From positions 1 to 64,000 of the forward strand of contig NZ_WOCA01000002.1 of NCBI RefSeq assembly GCF_009728145.1: DNA of 64,000 nucleotides, in the 5' to 3' direction. Source of the stretch: Ornithinibacillus caprae (GTDB lineage: Bacteria; Bacillota; Bacilli; Bacillales; Amphibacillaceae). The stretch's first letter is position 1. Each line of letters starts with the position of its first letter. Both the position numbers and the translations under genes were made by a program. Positions 14,625-24,367 of this stretch are shown piece by piece. Under the pieces are notes generated by a model that saw nothing but the letters and a program-made list of their open reading frames with translations, had not been told where the DNA came from and made no database searches.

Positions 14625-16058
14625 ATGGCGTGGTATTTGAGTTATATTTTGGTTTATTTTATTTTAATGTTTGCGATGGGTTTTTATTATTTTTTCAAGG
14701 TAAAAACTTATGATGAGTATTTGATTGGAAGCTGGAACACAGGCTTTTGGAAAATTACTGGAACGATCATTAGTACATGGTGTGGCGCAGCCGTATTTAT
14801 TGGTTGGGTCGGCATGGGATTCACAGTAGGAATGTCAGGATTTTTCAAGTTTGCATTACCAGGAATTATATTTTGTTTACTACTAATCGTCGCATTCGCT
14901 GGACCACTTAGAAGACAGCGTCTATACACATTAGCTGACCTATTCGGTGAGCGTTTCGGAGGAAGAGCGGGAATCATTCCATCGATCCTTTCCGCATTTA
15001 TTTATTCTGTTCCAACACTTGCCTTGCAAATGGTTGGAATGTCTACAATTTTTCACATTACTCTTGGAATTGAACCAAGTACAGGAATCGCATTGTCATT
15101 TGCATTAATTTTAGGATTTACCATCTTAGGTGGATTACCAGCAACAATTATTACGGATGCCATACAATCGATCATCGTTATAATCGGTATTATTGTTCTA
15201 TTTATTGCAAGTATCGTATATGCAGGAGGATTCGGGGAGGCTATTTCCAATATCCCTGCAGAATATCTAAATCCACTTGGTCCAGATGGCTTAGGAGAAA
15301 TATTGCTTTATGCATTATCTGTTGGTCCATTCTATATGGTTTGGCAATCAACATGGCAACGAATATTTGCTTCAGAAAGTGAGACGGTCGCTAGAAAAGC
15401 TGGAGTCACTGGTTTCGTTATTGCCGGTGCTATTTCTATCTTACCATACTCAATTGGAGTGATCGCTCGTCAATACGTACCATTAGATATGGATCCAGAC
15501 TTGATTTTTTCTTATGTAACAGCAGAATTATTACCACCAGCAATCGGCGGTATCGTGTTCATCGGTCTATTAGCAGCGCTTATGACTGGTGCGACATCAT
15601 TTATTTTACAAGGAAGCTCCAACCTAACACGTGACCTATATCAGCGTTTAGTAAAACCGAATGCTAACAACAAACAGCTAATGGTGACAGCAAGACTAAC
15701 CGTTGTGATTATTACAGTATTAGGGTTATTTGTATCCTATTTTGTAACAGACATTGCAAGTGCATATCAATGGGCATTAAGACTTTCAGCAACCGTACTA
15801 GTCTTCCCGTTCTTAGCTGTTATGTTCTGGAAACGAACTACAAAAGTCGGCATGATAGGAAGTATGATTCTAGCCTTAATTGCAACACTGAGCTGGCCAT
15901 TCTTAGGTATTGCACTTGACCACACGATATTTGGATTCGCTGTATCGATCATCAGCTTGGTCTTAATAAGCCTATTCACCCAGCACGATAACACCGAACA
16001 GGTTCGAGCAGTGTACTGGGAAGACCTAGAATCAGCAAAAGTAACCGAAGAAGCTTAA
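14625..16058 (+). CDS. Sodium:solute symporter (SSS family)
   Basis: 477 aa, about 13 hydrophobic segments. Begins MAWYLSYILVYFILMFAMGFYY. YDEYLIGSWNTGFWKITGTIISTWCGAAVFIGWVGMG is the Na-binding TM1/TM2 region of the PutP/PanF-like family. GSSNLTRDLYQRLVKP is the typical late-TM8 loop motif of SSS members. AAAAAGGAG lies 14 bases before the ATG. Placed 24 bases before the amidohydrolase, with which it probably forms a transport-and-hydrolysis pair. Substrate unknown. Confidence 0.85.
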   Translation: MAWYLSYILVYFILMFAMGFYYFFKVKTYDEYLIGSWNTGFWKITGTIISTWCGAAVFIGWVGMGFTVGMSGFFKFALPGIIFCLLLIVAFAGPLRRQRLYTLADLFGERFGGRAGIIPSILSAFIYSVPTLALQMVGMSTIFHITLGIEPSTGIALSFALILGFTILGGLPATIITDAIQSIIVIIGIIVLFIASIVYAGGFGEAISNIPAEYLNPLGPDGLGEILLYALSVGPFYMVWQSTWQRIFASESETVARKAGVTGFVIAGAISILPYSIGVIARQYVPLDMDPDLIFSYVTAELLPPAIGGIVFIGLLAALMTGATSFILQGSSNLTRDLYQRLVKPNANNKQLMVTARLTVVIITVLGLFVSYFVTDIASAYQWALRLSATVLVFPFLAVMFWKRTTKVGMIGSMILALIATLSWPFLGIALDHTIFGFAVSIISLVLISLFTQHDNTEQVRAVYWEDLESAKVTEEA

Positions 16059-16082
16059 ACCAGTGAAAAGAGGGGAAGCATC

Positions 16083-17720
16083 ATGAGTACGTTTGATCTC
16101 GTAATCAAAAATGCCAACATTTTAACTATCGATGAAAAAAATCCAAAGGCAGGTTCACTAGCCGTTTCGGATGGCCGCATTAAAAAAGTGTGGCTACAGC
16201 CAGAACCTCCATCAGATGAATTATATATTACAAAAGATACAGAAGTAATTGATTTACAGAGAAAAACACTGATCCCTGGATTTGTTGATACGCATAATCA
16301 TTTATTGATGTACGCCCAATTTCGTAAACAAGCTAATTGTAGTACACCGCCAAACAAGAATATTTCAGATATCCTAAAAAGAGTTAAAGATCTTGCTGAA
16401 GAGACACCAGAAGGCGAATGGGTGATGGGCTGGGGATATGACGATACCTTGTTAGAAGAAAAACGTCATCCGACTCGAGACGAATTAGATGCTGTAGCAC
16501 CGAACCATCCCGTATTTCTTCGTCATATTTCTGTTCATTTTGCGGCGGCAAATTCAAAAGCCTTGGAGTTAGCTGGTGTGAACGAAGAATCACCAGATCC
16601 TAAGGGTGGCCATTTTGGAAGAGATGAAAATGGGAGATTAAATGGCGTCTTACACGAGCTACCGGCGTTAGATCCAGTTCAAGCGATCATACCAGAGCCT
16701 TCAGCAGATGAACTTGCTACATTAATCGGAGAAGCATCACAGGATTACCTCGCTCAAGGGATTACAACAAGTTCAGATGCGGGGGTTGGACTGGATCAAG
16801 GGATTTCTGAGTATGAGGCTCATATCAAAGCTTCTGCAAATGGAGATAACCCATTACGCATGCGTCTTATGCTGCTTCATTATTTATTAAATGATGAATT
16901 TAAGGACTATACCGCACAGCAGCTTGACGAGGAAATACAAGCCCGTACCAATGGAAATGCCAAGCTAGATAGTGCTAAGCATTTCCAGGATGGTTCTATT
17001 CAAGGAATGACAGGAGCACTTCGAAAACCCTATTATAATGATCCAACCGTTTACGGAGAGCTTCTTAATGATCAAGATACTTTTAACGAGACAATTCTAC
17101 ATCTTCATAAACGCGGATTCCGTATTACGATTCATGGAAATGGTGACCGAGCAATCGGTTCCATCCTAGATGCTTATGAGTATGCACTAGAAAACGAACC
17201 TCGTTCTGATCATCGCCATCGAATTGAGCATGTACAAACAGCAACATCTGAAGATCTCGATCGGTTCAAGCGACTAGATGTTGCAGCATCCTTTTTCATT
17301 AATCATGTATTCTACTGGGGAGATCGACATAAAAATATCTTCTTAGGACCAGAACGAGCGAGTAGAATGAATCCACTCGCAGATGCATCGAAACGGAAGC
17401 TTTTATACACCTTGCATTCGGATTGTCCAATCACACCAATATCACCGTTATTCTCTATATGGGCAGCTGTGAACAGAGTGACGAGAGAAGGACATGTTTT
17501 AGGAGCAGAGCAACGGATCAGTGTTGAAAAAGCATTACGTACGATGACGATAGATGGTTCCAAACTTAACTTTGATGAAGAGAATACAGGTAGTATTGAA
17601 GTTGGAAAGTTAGCTGATTTTGCAGTGCTTGATGCGGACCCAACTACTATCGACCCAATGAAGATCAAGGATATAAAAGTTATAGCAACATTCATTGGTG
17701 GAGAGAAGGTTTATACGTAG
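16083..17720 (+). CDS. YtcJ-like metal-dependent amidohydrolase (amidohydrolase 3)
   Basis: 545 aa cytoplasmic TIM-barrel enzyme. FVDTHNH is the metal-binding HxH motif (about residue 75). HGNGDRAIGSILDAYEYAL carries a second metal His, and RHRIEHVQ and HSDCPITPISP complete the YtcJ/ExoB-type pattern. The LTIDGSKLNFDEENTGSIE-like C-terminus is typical. AGAGGGGAAG precedes the ATG. The context with the symporter suggests hydrolysis of an imported amide, carbamate or N-acyl compound; the specific substrate cannot be read. Confidence 0.85.
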   Translation: MSTFDLVIKNANILTIDEKNPKAGSLAVSDGRIKKVWLQPEPPSDELYITKDTEVIDLQRKTLIPGFVDTHNHLLMYAQFRKQANCSTPPNKNISDILKRVKDLAEETPEGEWVMGWGYDDTLLEEKRHPTRDELDAVAPNHPVFLRHISVHFAAANSKALELAGVNEESPDPKGGHFGRDENGRLNGVLHELPALDPVQAIIPEPSADELATLIGEASQDYLAQGITTSSDAGVGLDQGISEYEAHIKASANGDNPLRMRLMLLHYLLNDEFKDYTAQQLDEEIQARTNGNAKLDSAKHFQDGSIQGMTGALRKPYYNDPTVYGELLNDQDTFNETILHLHKRGFRITIHGNGDRAIGSILDAYEYALENEPRSDHRHRIEHVQTATSEDLDRFKRLDVAASFFINHVFYWGDRHKNIFLGPERASRMNPLADASKRKLLYTLHSDCPITPISPLFSIWAAVNRVTREGHVLGAEQRISVEKALRTMTIDGSKLNFDEENTGSIEVGKLADFAVLDADPTTIDPMKIKDIKVIATFIGGEKVYT

Positions 17721-17810
17721 GGTCAGGTCCCTCGTCCCACTTACAGAAAATTAAAACAACTGGGACGAGGGACCTGACCCCCAAGCTGACTGGGACGAGG
17801 GACCTGACCC
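17720..17810. repeat. Inverted repeat GGGTCAGGTCCCTCGTCCCA, locus 2, with duplicated right arm
   Basis: The left arm (17720-17739) starts on the last base of the amidohydrolase TAG. Right arms TGGGACGAGGGACCTGACCC are at 17761-17780 and 17791-17810. Same family as 14535-14595. Confidence 0.85.
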
Positions 17811-17922
17811 CAAATCCCCCCAATCTGCACCCAATTTTACAATTGCTTCAAGTCTAATTCATACTTCCTTAATATTCTATCTTTAGAATGAGAGTATATC
17901 TAATTGCTAGGGGGAGAATGGT

Positions 17923-18624
17923 ATGAGAATTAGGGGAGTTGCTCATCGTGGTTATCCAAGAAATTATCCAGAAAACACATTATCTTCATTTCAAGCGGCA
18001 ATTGACTTAGGGTTTACACATATGGAGTTGGATGTTCATTTAAGTAAGGATGGCGTTCCGGTTGTTATGCACGACCATTCCATTGATCGGATGACTGATG
18101 GCAAAGGTGAAATAAAAAATTACACATTAAAAGAGTTAAAACAATTTAACATTGAACCGGATGAAAAAATACCAAGCTTAAAGGAAGCTCTACTGTTAGC
18201 TAAGGATCAAATCATTGTATCGATAGAGTTGAAAAAGCCAGAGTTATATCCGGGTATTGAAAAAAAAGTGTATGAGGTTATTTCGAAATTAGACATGATT
18301 GATCAAGTTTATATTATTTCCTTTAATCATAAAACCCTTGCAAAATTACGTGTGCTTTCAAGTGAGTTACATATCGGACCTTTAGTTAGTAGGGTCAAAA
18401 AATCTCACTTCAATTTAATAAAAAAATTAAATGCTAATTACTTTGCTGTAAAATATGACTCTGTAAAAGATAAACATATTAAACAGTGTGAAGACATGGA
18501 TGTGCAATTAGTGGTGTGGACGGTTAATCGGGAAGAGGATATGACATCCATAGGAAATTATCCATCGGTACTAGTAACTACAGATGAATTAGAAAAATAT
18601 AGCAATCTGTATCTAACTCGATAA
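17923..18624 (+). CDS. Glycerophosphodiester phosphodiesterase (GDPD)
   Basis: 233 aa, cytoplasmic (no signal peptide). HRGYPRNYPENTLSSF carries the first catalytic His, MELDVHLSKDGVPVVMHD gives the metal-binding E/D and second His, and ISIELKKPE the next Glu. VWTVNREEDM is the C-terminal strand motif. It hydrolyses glycerophosphodiesters to sn-glycerol-3-phosphate and an alcohol. Single gene between a terminator and an inverted repeat. It could feed glycerol-3-phosphate to the teichoic acid pathway encoded later in the window (inference). Confidence 0.9.
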   Translation: MRIRGVAHRGYPRNYPENTLSSFQAAIDLGFTHMELDVHLSKDGVPVVMHDHSIDRMTDGKGEIKNYTLKELKQFNIEPDEKIPSLKEALLLAKDQIIVSIELKKPELYPGIEKKVYEVISKLDMIDQVYIISFNHKTLAKLRVLSSELHIGPLVSRVKKSHFNLIKKLNANYFAVKYDSVKDKHIKQCEDMDVQLVVWTVNREEDMTSIGNYPSVLVTTDELEKYSNLYLTR

Positions 18625-18634
18625 TAATAAAACT

Positions 18635-18672
18635 AAAAACCACTGTTTGAAAATATCAAACAGTGGTTTTTT
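18635..18672. terminator. Bidirectional terminator
   Basis: AAACCACTGTTTGA (18637-18650) pairs with TCAAACAGTGGTTT (18656-18669), with A-run before and T-run after. It serves the converging GDPD and UDP-sugar dehydrogenase genes. Confidence 0.9.
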
Positions 18673-18676
18673 AAGT

Positions 18677-19990
18677 TTATAAACTCCAGTAATGATACCC
18701 TTTGGATTCGAATTCTTTTCTATCCAAAATACTCTTGATATCAACGATTACTTTTTTGTCATTCTTATATAATTTATCCAACGTTTCTACATTGTGTGTT
18801 TCTTTAAACTCATCATGTGAAACAGCTAATACGACACTATCTACATCTTTAACTTGGTCGATATCTACTAATTCAATGCCAAATTCATTATAAACCTCTT
18901 CAGGATCGGCTACAGGATCATGTACTAACACATCAACATCATATTCTTTCAATTCAGTTATGATATCAATGATCTTAGTGTTTCGAACATCCGCAACATT
19001 TTCTTTAAATGTTAATCCAAAGATAGCCACTCTTGCTCCATCAATATCCTGTTTTGCTTTAATCATTTGTTTAATAATATTGCTTGCAACGTATTTCCCC
19101 ATATCATCATTGATTTTTCTACCTGATAATATGATTTGAGAGTGGTAACCAAGCTGTTCAGCTTTATATGTAAAGTAATATGGATCCACTCCGATACAAT
19201 GTCCCCCAACTAAACCAGGGGTAAACTTTAAGAAATTCCATTTCGTTCCGGCTGCCTCTAATACTGCTTTTGTATTAATCCCCATCTTATTAAAAACAAT
19301 GGAAAGCTCATTCATAAAGGCAATGTTGATATCGCGTTGGGAATTTTCAATTACTTTTGCAGCCTCAGCAACTTTAATAGACTCTGCTTCATGTACTCCT
19401 GCTTCAATGATGGAGCCATACACCGCAGAAATCTCACTCAAAGCTTCTTCATCAGATCCTGACACAATTTTAATAATTTTAGTTAATGTATTAACTTTAT
19501 CACCAGGATTTATACGTTCTGGAGAGTAACCTACCTTAAAGTCTTCTCCATATGTAAGTCCTGAGACTTCTTCTAAAATAGGGATACAAATCTCTTCCGT
19601 TGTCCCTGGATATACAGTCGATTCATATACAACAATAGATCCTTTAGTTAAATTTCTACCAACAGTCTCGCTTGCTCCAATAACGGGTTTAAGGTTAGGG
19701 GTTTTATCAATATTTATTGGTGTTGGTACTGCAACTACATGAAACTTACACTCTTTCAGTTCACTTTCATTATTTGTAAATTTCATTGTAGTGTTTTGAA
19801 CAGCTTCGTCACCAACCTCATCTGTAATGTCAACACCACTTAGATATTTATCTAGTTTAGAAGTGTTTATATCAAATCCAATTACATCATAATTCTTAGC
19901 AAATTCAATAGCTAATGGTAAGCCAACATAACCTAGCCCGATAACGGAAATTTTTTCATCTTTTGACTGAATTTTGTCAAATAAGCTCAT
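18677..19990 (-). CDS. UDP-N-acetyl-hexosamine-type nucleotide-sugar dehydrogenase (WbpA/TviB-like)
   Basis: 437 aa. The Rossmann start is ISVIGLGYVGLPLAIEFAK. The four-electron-oxidising catalytic Cys is C265 in GGHCIGVDPYY, the form found in UDP-GlcNAc/GalNAc 6-dehydrogenases, whereas the UDP-glucose enzyme at 44106 has [16 protein letters not shown] and FGLTFKENVADVRNTK are further family motifs. It supplies an N-acetyl-hexosaminuronic acid donor for a surface polysaccharide. Divergent from galU across a 194-bp regulatory gap. Confidence 0.88.
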   Translation of the reverse strand: MSLFDKIQSKDEKISVIGLGYVGLPLAIEFAKNYDVIGFDINTSKLDKYLSGVDITDEVGDEAVQNTTMKFTNNESELKECKFHVVAVPTPINIDKTPNLKPVIGASETVGRNLTKGSIVVYESTVYPGTTEEICIPILEEVSGLTYGEDFKVGYSPERINPGDKVNTLTKIIKIVSGSDEEALSEISAVYGSIIEAGVHEAESIKVAEAAKVIENSQRDINIAFMNELSIVFNKMGINTKAVLEAAGTKWNFLKFTPGLVGGHCIGVDPYYFTYKAEQLGYHSQIILSGRKINDDMGKYVASNIIKQMIKAKQDIDGARVAIFGLTFKENVADVRNTKIIDIITELKEYDVDVLVHDPVADPEEVYNEFGIELVDIDQVKDVDSVVLAVSHDEFKETHNVETLDKLYKNDKKVIVDIKSILDRKEFESKGYHYWSL

Positions 19991-20122
19991 ATTTTCTCGA
20001 CCCTTTCATCAATTTATAGAAAATATCATTATTACTATACAGCTATATCATAACCTTGTATAGTAATTTCTATTATATATTGTAATATATATCAATGCAT
20101 TTTTCTAATAACAGTAATAAAA

Positions 20123-20151
20123 TTGGAGTGTATAAACCAATATGATAAAAT
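20123..20151 (+). promoter_or_regulatory. Putative sigma-A promoter of galU
   Basis: TTGGAG (20123-20128), 17-base spacer, TAAAAT (20146-20151). Imperfect but well spaced. Confidence 0.45.
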
Positions 20152-20184
20152 TAATTTAATAATAAAAAAAGGAGAAAATTGTCG

Positions 20185-21069
20185 ATGAAAGTAAAAAAAG
20201 CGATTATTCCTGCTGCGGGCTTAGGAACAAGATTTTTACCTGCTACAAAAGCACAGCCTAAAGAAATGCTTCCAATCGTAGATAAACCAACTATTCAATA
20301 TATAGTAGAAGAAGCTGTGGCTTCGGGTATAGAGGATATTATCATTATCTCAGGTAGAGGAAAACGAGCAATTGAAGATCATTTTGACATTTCCTATGAA
20401 TTAGAGGAAAAATTAGCTCAAAAAGGTGATGAAGAAAAACTAGAGATGGTCCGTACTATATCTAATCTAGCTAATATCCATTATATAAGACAGAAAGAGC
20501 CAAAGGGACTTGGCCATGCAATTTCTTGCGCACATAGTTTTGTTGGGAATGAACCATTTGCAGTTTTGCTTGGAGACGATATTGTCGAGTCAGAGGATCC
20601 ATGCTTAAAGCAACTAATTGAGGTGTATAATGAACACCAAAAATCTATCATTGGGGTTCACGATGTACCGAGGGAAGATGTATCAAAGTACGGTATTGTT
20701 AAACCTTTAAACACTAAAAATTTAGGTCCATCGGTTAGTGCAATTGATTCATTAGTAGAAAAACCTAAACAAGAAGAAGCACCTTCTAATTTAGCCATTA
20801 TGGGACGCTATATCCTTACACCCGAAATTTTCGAAATCCTAGAGAATCAAAGACCTGGTAAAAATGCAGAAATCCAGCTGACAGATGCTTTAGAAAAATT
20901 AAATGAAAAACAACAAGTATTAGCTTATAACTTTAATGGTAAAAGATATGATATAGGAAGCAAGTTGGGATTTGTACAAGCTACTATTGATTTTGCGTTA
21001 TTACGTGAGGACTTACATGACGATATTAAGGAATATATGGAAAGAAAGTTACAATCATTCTATAAATAG
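20185..21069 (+). CDS. galU: UTP-glucose-1-phosphate uridylyltransferase
   Basis: 294 aa from ATG 20185, with AGGAG ending 10 bases upstream; TTG 20179 is too close to that site. [26 protein letters not shown] is the nucleotidyltransferase signature (split here: [13 protein letters not shown] then QPKEMLPI). LGDDIV binds the metal and VEKPK follows. It makes UDP-glucose, the precursor for the UDP-glucose dehydrogenase at 44106 and for glycosylation of teichoic acids. Bacillus calls this gene gtaB. Confidence 0.95.
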   Translation: MKVKKAIIPAAGLGTRFLPATKAQPKEMLPIVDKPTIQYIVEEAVASGIEDIIIISGRGKRAIEDHFDISYELEEKLAQKGDEEKLEMVRTISNLANIHYIRQKEPKGLGHAISCAHSFVGNEPFAVLLGDDIVESEDPCLKQLIEVYNEHQKSIIGVHDVPREDVSKYGIVKPLNTKNLGPSVSAIDSLVEKPKQEEAPSNLAIMGRYILTPEIFEILENQRPGKNAEIQLTDALEKLNEKQQVLAYNFNGKRYDIGSKLGFVQATIDFALLREDLHDDIKEYMERKLQSFYK

Positions 21070-21157
21070 TATATTGATTACAAAGGAATTTGACAGATCG
21101 GAGTTGAATTCCTTTCTTCTATTAATTGGTGCAATAATTTATAAATTGCCAACGCTA

Positions 21158-21166
21158 TGGTATAAT
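21158..21166 (+). promoter_or_regulatory. Extended -10 promoter before the glycosyltransferase operon
   Basis: TGG-TATAAT (TG at 21158, TATAAT 21161-21166) followed by CTTTTGAGT. The same TATAATNNTTTGAGT arrangement occurs at 34857. Confidence 0.5.
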
Positions 21167-21224
21167 CTTTTGAGTGTAAATTTAGTCCATTAGGTAGATT
21201 TTAAAGATTGGAAGGCTGGATTCT

Positions 21225-22361
21225 GTGGAGAAGATTAAAATCGTATTTTTTATTTACCAATTAGGTTCTGGTGGAGCTGCTAGGACAATGTTAAATATTT
21301 TAAATAAAATAGATAGAAGCAAATTTAAGCCTATTCTTGTAACGTTAAATTATACTGGAAACTATGAGGAATATTTAAAAGAAGATGTAAAGTTTGTTAA
21401 ATTATCAACAACAAGATTACGTTCAGCAATTCTACCATTAGCTAAAGTAATTCGAAGGGAAAATGCTGATATTGTATTTAGTACTATTCCCAATTATAAT
21501 ACGGTAGCTATTCTTGCTAATTTGGTTTCTTTTAGTAGAGCAAAAAACATTGTAAGAGAAGCGGCCTTTTTAGGGGGATCTTTTACTAGTAATCTGAAGC
21601 TACTAGCATATGGCTTTTTATATAAGCTTGCTCCAAGCGTAATTGCTTTGTCGCAAGGAGTAAAAGATAATATAGTAAAGCGCTATAAGGTAAATCCACA
21701 TAAGATTAAAGTGATTTATAATCCAGTAGATATTGAATGGATACACTCTAGCATTTTAAATGGCAAGATACATGAACAGTATGACTCAATCTTTACTAGT
21801 AAAGAAAAAAAGATTGTAACTGCTGGACGTCTAGTACCAGATAAAGATCATAAAACATTACTAGAAGCTTTTGCGAAAGTAAATAAAAAATTCAATTCAA
21901 ATCTATTTATTTTAGGTGAGGGCGAATTAGAAAACACCTTAAAACACAAAGCTAAACAATTAAATATTCAAGACAAAGTACATTTTATTGGTTTTCAGCA
22001 AAATCCATATATTTATTTTAAACATGCGGATTTATTTGTACTATCCTCAAGACGAGAAGGTTTTGGGCATGTATTAGCAGAAGCTCTAGCAAGTGGTACA
22101 CCAGTTGTATCTACAAAGTGTAAACCTGGTGCAGTTGAAGTATTGGAAGATGGAAAGTACGGTAGGTTATGTGAAGTAGGTAATGCAGATGAACTGGCGA
22201 ATAAAATATCCGATGTTTTATCCTATAATACAGAAGAACTGCACCAAGTAGTTAGTAGGGGACTACATCGGGTGGAAGAGTTTGATGCAAAAGTTATTGT
22301 AAAGCAATATGAAGAAGTGTTTATGCGACATGCGACTCATAGGATTAGCGACAGGAATTAG
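21225..22361 (+). CDS. Glycosyltransferase family 4
   Basis: 378 aa, GT-B fold. GTG 21225 after a GGAAGG-type site. GSGGAARTMLNIL near the N-terminus is the donor-loop glycine motif. KKIVTAGRLVPDKDHKTLLEAF and SSRREGFGHVLAEALASGTPVVST contain the C-terminal donor-binding E-x7-E. No transmembrane segment, so it acts at the inner membrane face on a lipid-linked acceptor. First gene of a run of four transferases with short gaps. Sugar specificity unknown. Confidence 0.88.
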   Translation: MEKIKIVFFIYQLGSGGAARTMLNILNKIDRSKFKPILVTLNYTGNYEEYLKEDVKFVKLSTTRLRSAILPLAKVIRRENADIVFSTIPNYNTVAILANLVSFSRAKNIVREAAFLGGSFTSNLKLLAYGFLYKLAPSVIALSQGVKDNIVKRYKVNPHKIKVIYNPVDIEWIHSSILNGKIHEQYDSIFTSKEKKIVTAGRLVPDKDHKTLLEAFAKVNKKFNSNLFILGEGELENTLKHKAKQLNIQDKVHFIGFQQNPYIYFKHADLFVLSSRREGFGHVLAEALASGTPVVSTKCKPGAVEVLEDGKYGRLCEVGNADELANKISDVLSYNTEELHQVVSRGLHRVEEFDAKVIVKQYEEVFMRHATHRISDRN

Positions 22362-22371
22362 GAGGTAGGGA

Positions 22372-23502
22372 ATGGAATTATCCAAACGTGTAGTACATTT
22401 AACGACAGTACACCACCCATACGATCCACGTATTTACCATAAGGAATGTAAGTCATTACATCAAGCTGGATATGATGTAACATTAATTGCGCAAGAAGAT
22501 CCAAATGAATCTAGAAATAATGGAAGCATTAAACATATTAAGCTAAAGTCATATTCAAGCAGATTGAAGCGAATGATATTTGGAACTTACGATGTATACA
22601 AGAAAGCAAAACGATTAAATGCAGATGTATACCATTTTCATGACCCGGAGTTATTACCAGTTGGTTGGCTTTTAAAGAAGAAAAGTAATGTTGTAATTTA
22701 TGATATTCACGAAGACTACGTAACAAGTATTATGCAGAAAGAATATATGAAAGAACCCATTAAAAAGCTGGTGGCATCAGCGTATAAGTTTATGGAGAAT
22801 ATCTTTGCGAAAAAGATCGAACTTTGCTTAGCAGAAAAATATTATAAAGATATTTATCCCAGGGGAAAATGTATATTAAATTATCCAATCATAAACGATA
22901 ATATAATTAATCATCAACGAGAGAATAGTCCAGTGGAAGATAGCTTATTATATACGGGAAATGTTACCCATGTAAGGGGAGCATTGATCCATGCAAAGTT
23001 ACCTTTGATTGATCCTAGTGTATCTGTCCAATTTGTAGGCAAATGTAACCAATCAATAGCTGATGAAATTTTTACAATTGCAAATGATAAACAACATCAG
23101 ATTGAGATTGTAGGGATTGATCGTTTCATAGAGAAAGAAGATATCGAAGCAAAATACGTTAGCCGTAACTGGCTAGCGGGAATCGCACTTTTTCCACCAA
23201 CTGAACATTACATGAAGAAAGAGTTGACCAAGTTTTTTGAATATATGAGTGCAGGCCTACCTATTATTTGTTCGAACTTTCCAGTTTGGAAAAAGTTTAT
23301 GGAAACTTATGAGTGTGGAATTGCAGTCGATCCGTATAACGAACATGAGATTAAAGAGGCTATTGAATTTTTAAGAAATAACCCGCAAGAAGTAATCCGG
23401 ATGGGTGAGAATGGCAAGAGTGCCGTAGTCGAAAAACTAAACTGGAGTGTAGAAGAGGAAAAACTTGTTAGTTGGTATAGGGAATTACTTGATAAGAGCT
23501 AA
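22372..23502 (+). CDS. Glycosyltransferase (GT4/GT-B type)
   Basis: 376 aa. ATG 22372 lies 10 bases after the previous stop, with GGAGGTAGGG between. VVHLTTVHHPYDPRIYHKEC and VYHFHDPELLPVGW are motifs of a subset of GT4 proteins in capsule clusters. KFFEYMSAGLPIICSNFPVW is the donor-site region. Likely co-translated with the preceding transferase and acting on the same polymer. Confidence 0.85.
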   Translation: MELSKRVVHLTTVHHPYDPRIYHKECKSLHQAGYDVTLIAQEDPNESRNNGSIKHIKLKSYSSRLKRMIFGTYDVYKKAKRLNADVYHFHDPELLPVGWLLKKKSNVVIYDIHEDYVTSIMQKEYMKEPIKKLVASAYKFMENIFAKKIELCLAEKYYKDIYPRGKCILNYPIINDNIINHQRENSPVEDSLLYTGNVTHVRGALIHAKLPLIDPSVSVQFVGKCNQSIADEIFTIANDKQHQIEIVGIDRFIEKEDIEAKYVSRNWLAGIALFPPTEHYMKKELTKFFEYMSAGLPIICSNFPVWKKFMETYECGIAVDPYNEHEIKEAIEFLRNNPQEVIRMGENGKSAVVEKLNWSVEEEKLVSWYRELLDKS

Positions 23503-23543
23503 ACTTTTAATGCAAATAGATATTTATAGAAAAGAGGGGAAAT

Positions 23544-24332
23544 ATGTCACAACAACATTACCCTTTAATATCAGTTATAACACCAGCGTTTAATGCGGAA
23601 AAATTTATATCGAGAACAATTGAGTCTGTACTTGATCAAACGTACACAAATTGGGAAATGGTTATTGTGGATGATCGTTCAACTGATAATACGGTGAGCA
23701 TTATACAAGAATATCAAAAGAAAGATGAACGAATTAAACTGCATATTTTACCTGAAAACAGTGGTTCTGCAATTGCTCGAAATACAGCAATGAAAAATGC
23801 ACAGGGACAATATATAGCATTTTTAGATAGTGATGACCTTTGGTATCCTCAAAAACTTGAAAAACAATTAAAGTTTATGCAGGAAAAGGATATTGCTTTT
23901 TCATTTACAAAGTATAGAAGGATGGACGAAGATGGTACAATAAGAAATGTAGTGTCAAAAGCTCCAAAGTCCGTAGGCTACCATGACTTGTTAAGGCATT
24001 GCGTAATTGGTTGCTTAACAGTAATGATCGATCGTGATAAAGTTGGTCGTTTGGATATGATAGACATACGAACTAGGCAGGATTATGCTTATTGGTTAGA
24101 AATAACGAAGAGAGGTTTTCGTGCCTATGGATTGCCGGAAGTATTATCCAAGTATAGGACGGTTGAGAATTCTATATCTAGAAATAAGTTTAAAGCTGCT
24201 AAAAGACAATGGTATGTGTATCGGAATGTTGAAAATTTAGGAATTTTAAAAAGCCTTTGGTACTTTACTCATTATACCTTTATGGGTGTGAAAAATACAA
24301 TTAAATACAAGGTATCATCAAAGAATAAATAA
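23544..24332 (+). CDS. Glycosyltransferase family 2
   Basis: 262 aa, GT-A fold, TuaG-like size. ISVITPAFNAEKFI (start), VDDRSTDNTV, SAIARNTAMKNAQGQYIAFLDSDD (DxD donor/metal site) and TRQDYAYWLEITKRG (catalytic base region). ATG 23544 follows AGAGGGGAAA. No membrane span. TuaG-like enzymes build teichuronic acid, which would fit the two uronic-acid dehydrogenases here, but the assignment is by resemblance only. Confidence 0.87.
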   Translation: MSQQHYPLISVITPAFNAEKFISRTIESVLDQTYTNWEMVIVDDRSTDNTVSIIQEYQKKDERIKLHILPENSGSAIARNTAMKNAQGQYIAFLDSDDLWYPQKLEKQLKFMQEKDIAFSFTKYRRMDEDGTIRNVVSKAPKSVGYHDLLRHCVIGCLTVMIDRDKVGRLDMIDIRTRQDYAYWLEITKRGFRAYGLPEVLSKYRTVENSISRNKFKAAKRQWYVYRNVENLGILKSLWYFTHYTFMGVKNTIKYKVSSKNK

Positions 24333-24367
24333 ATAATTTAATCAATCAAGGATGGTGGCTGACCGCG

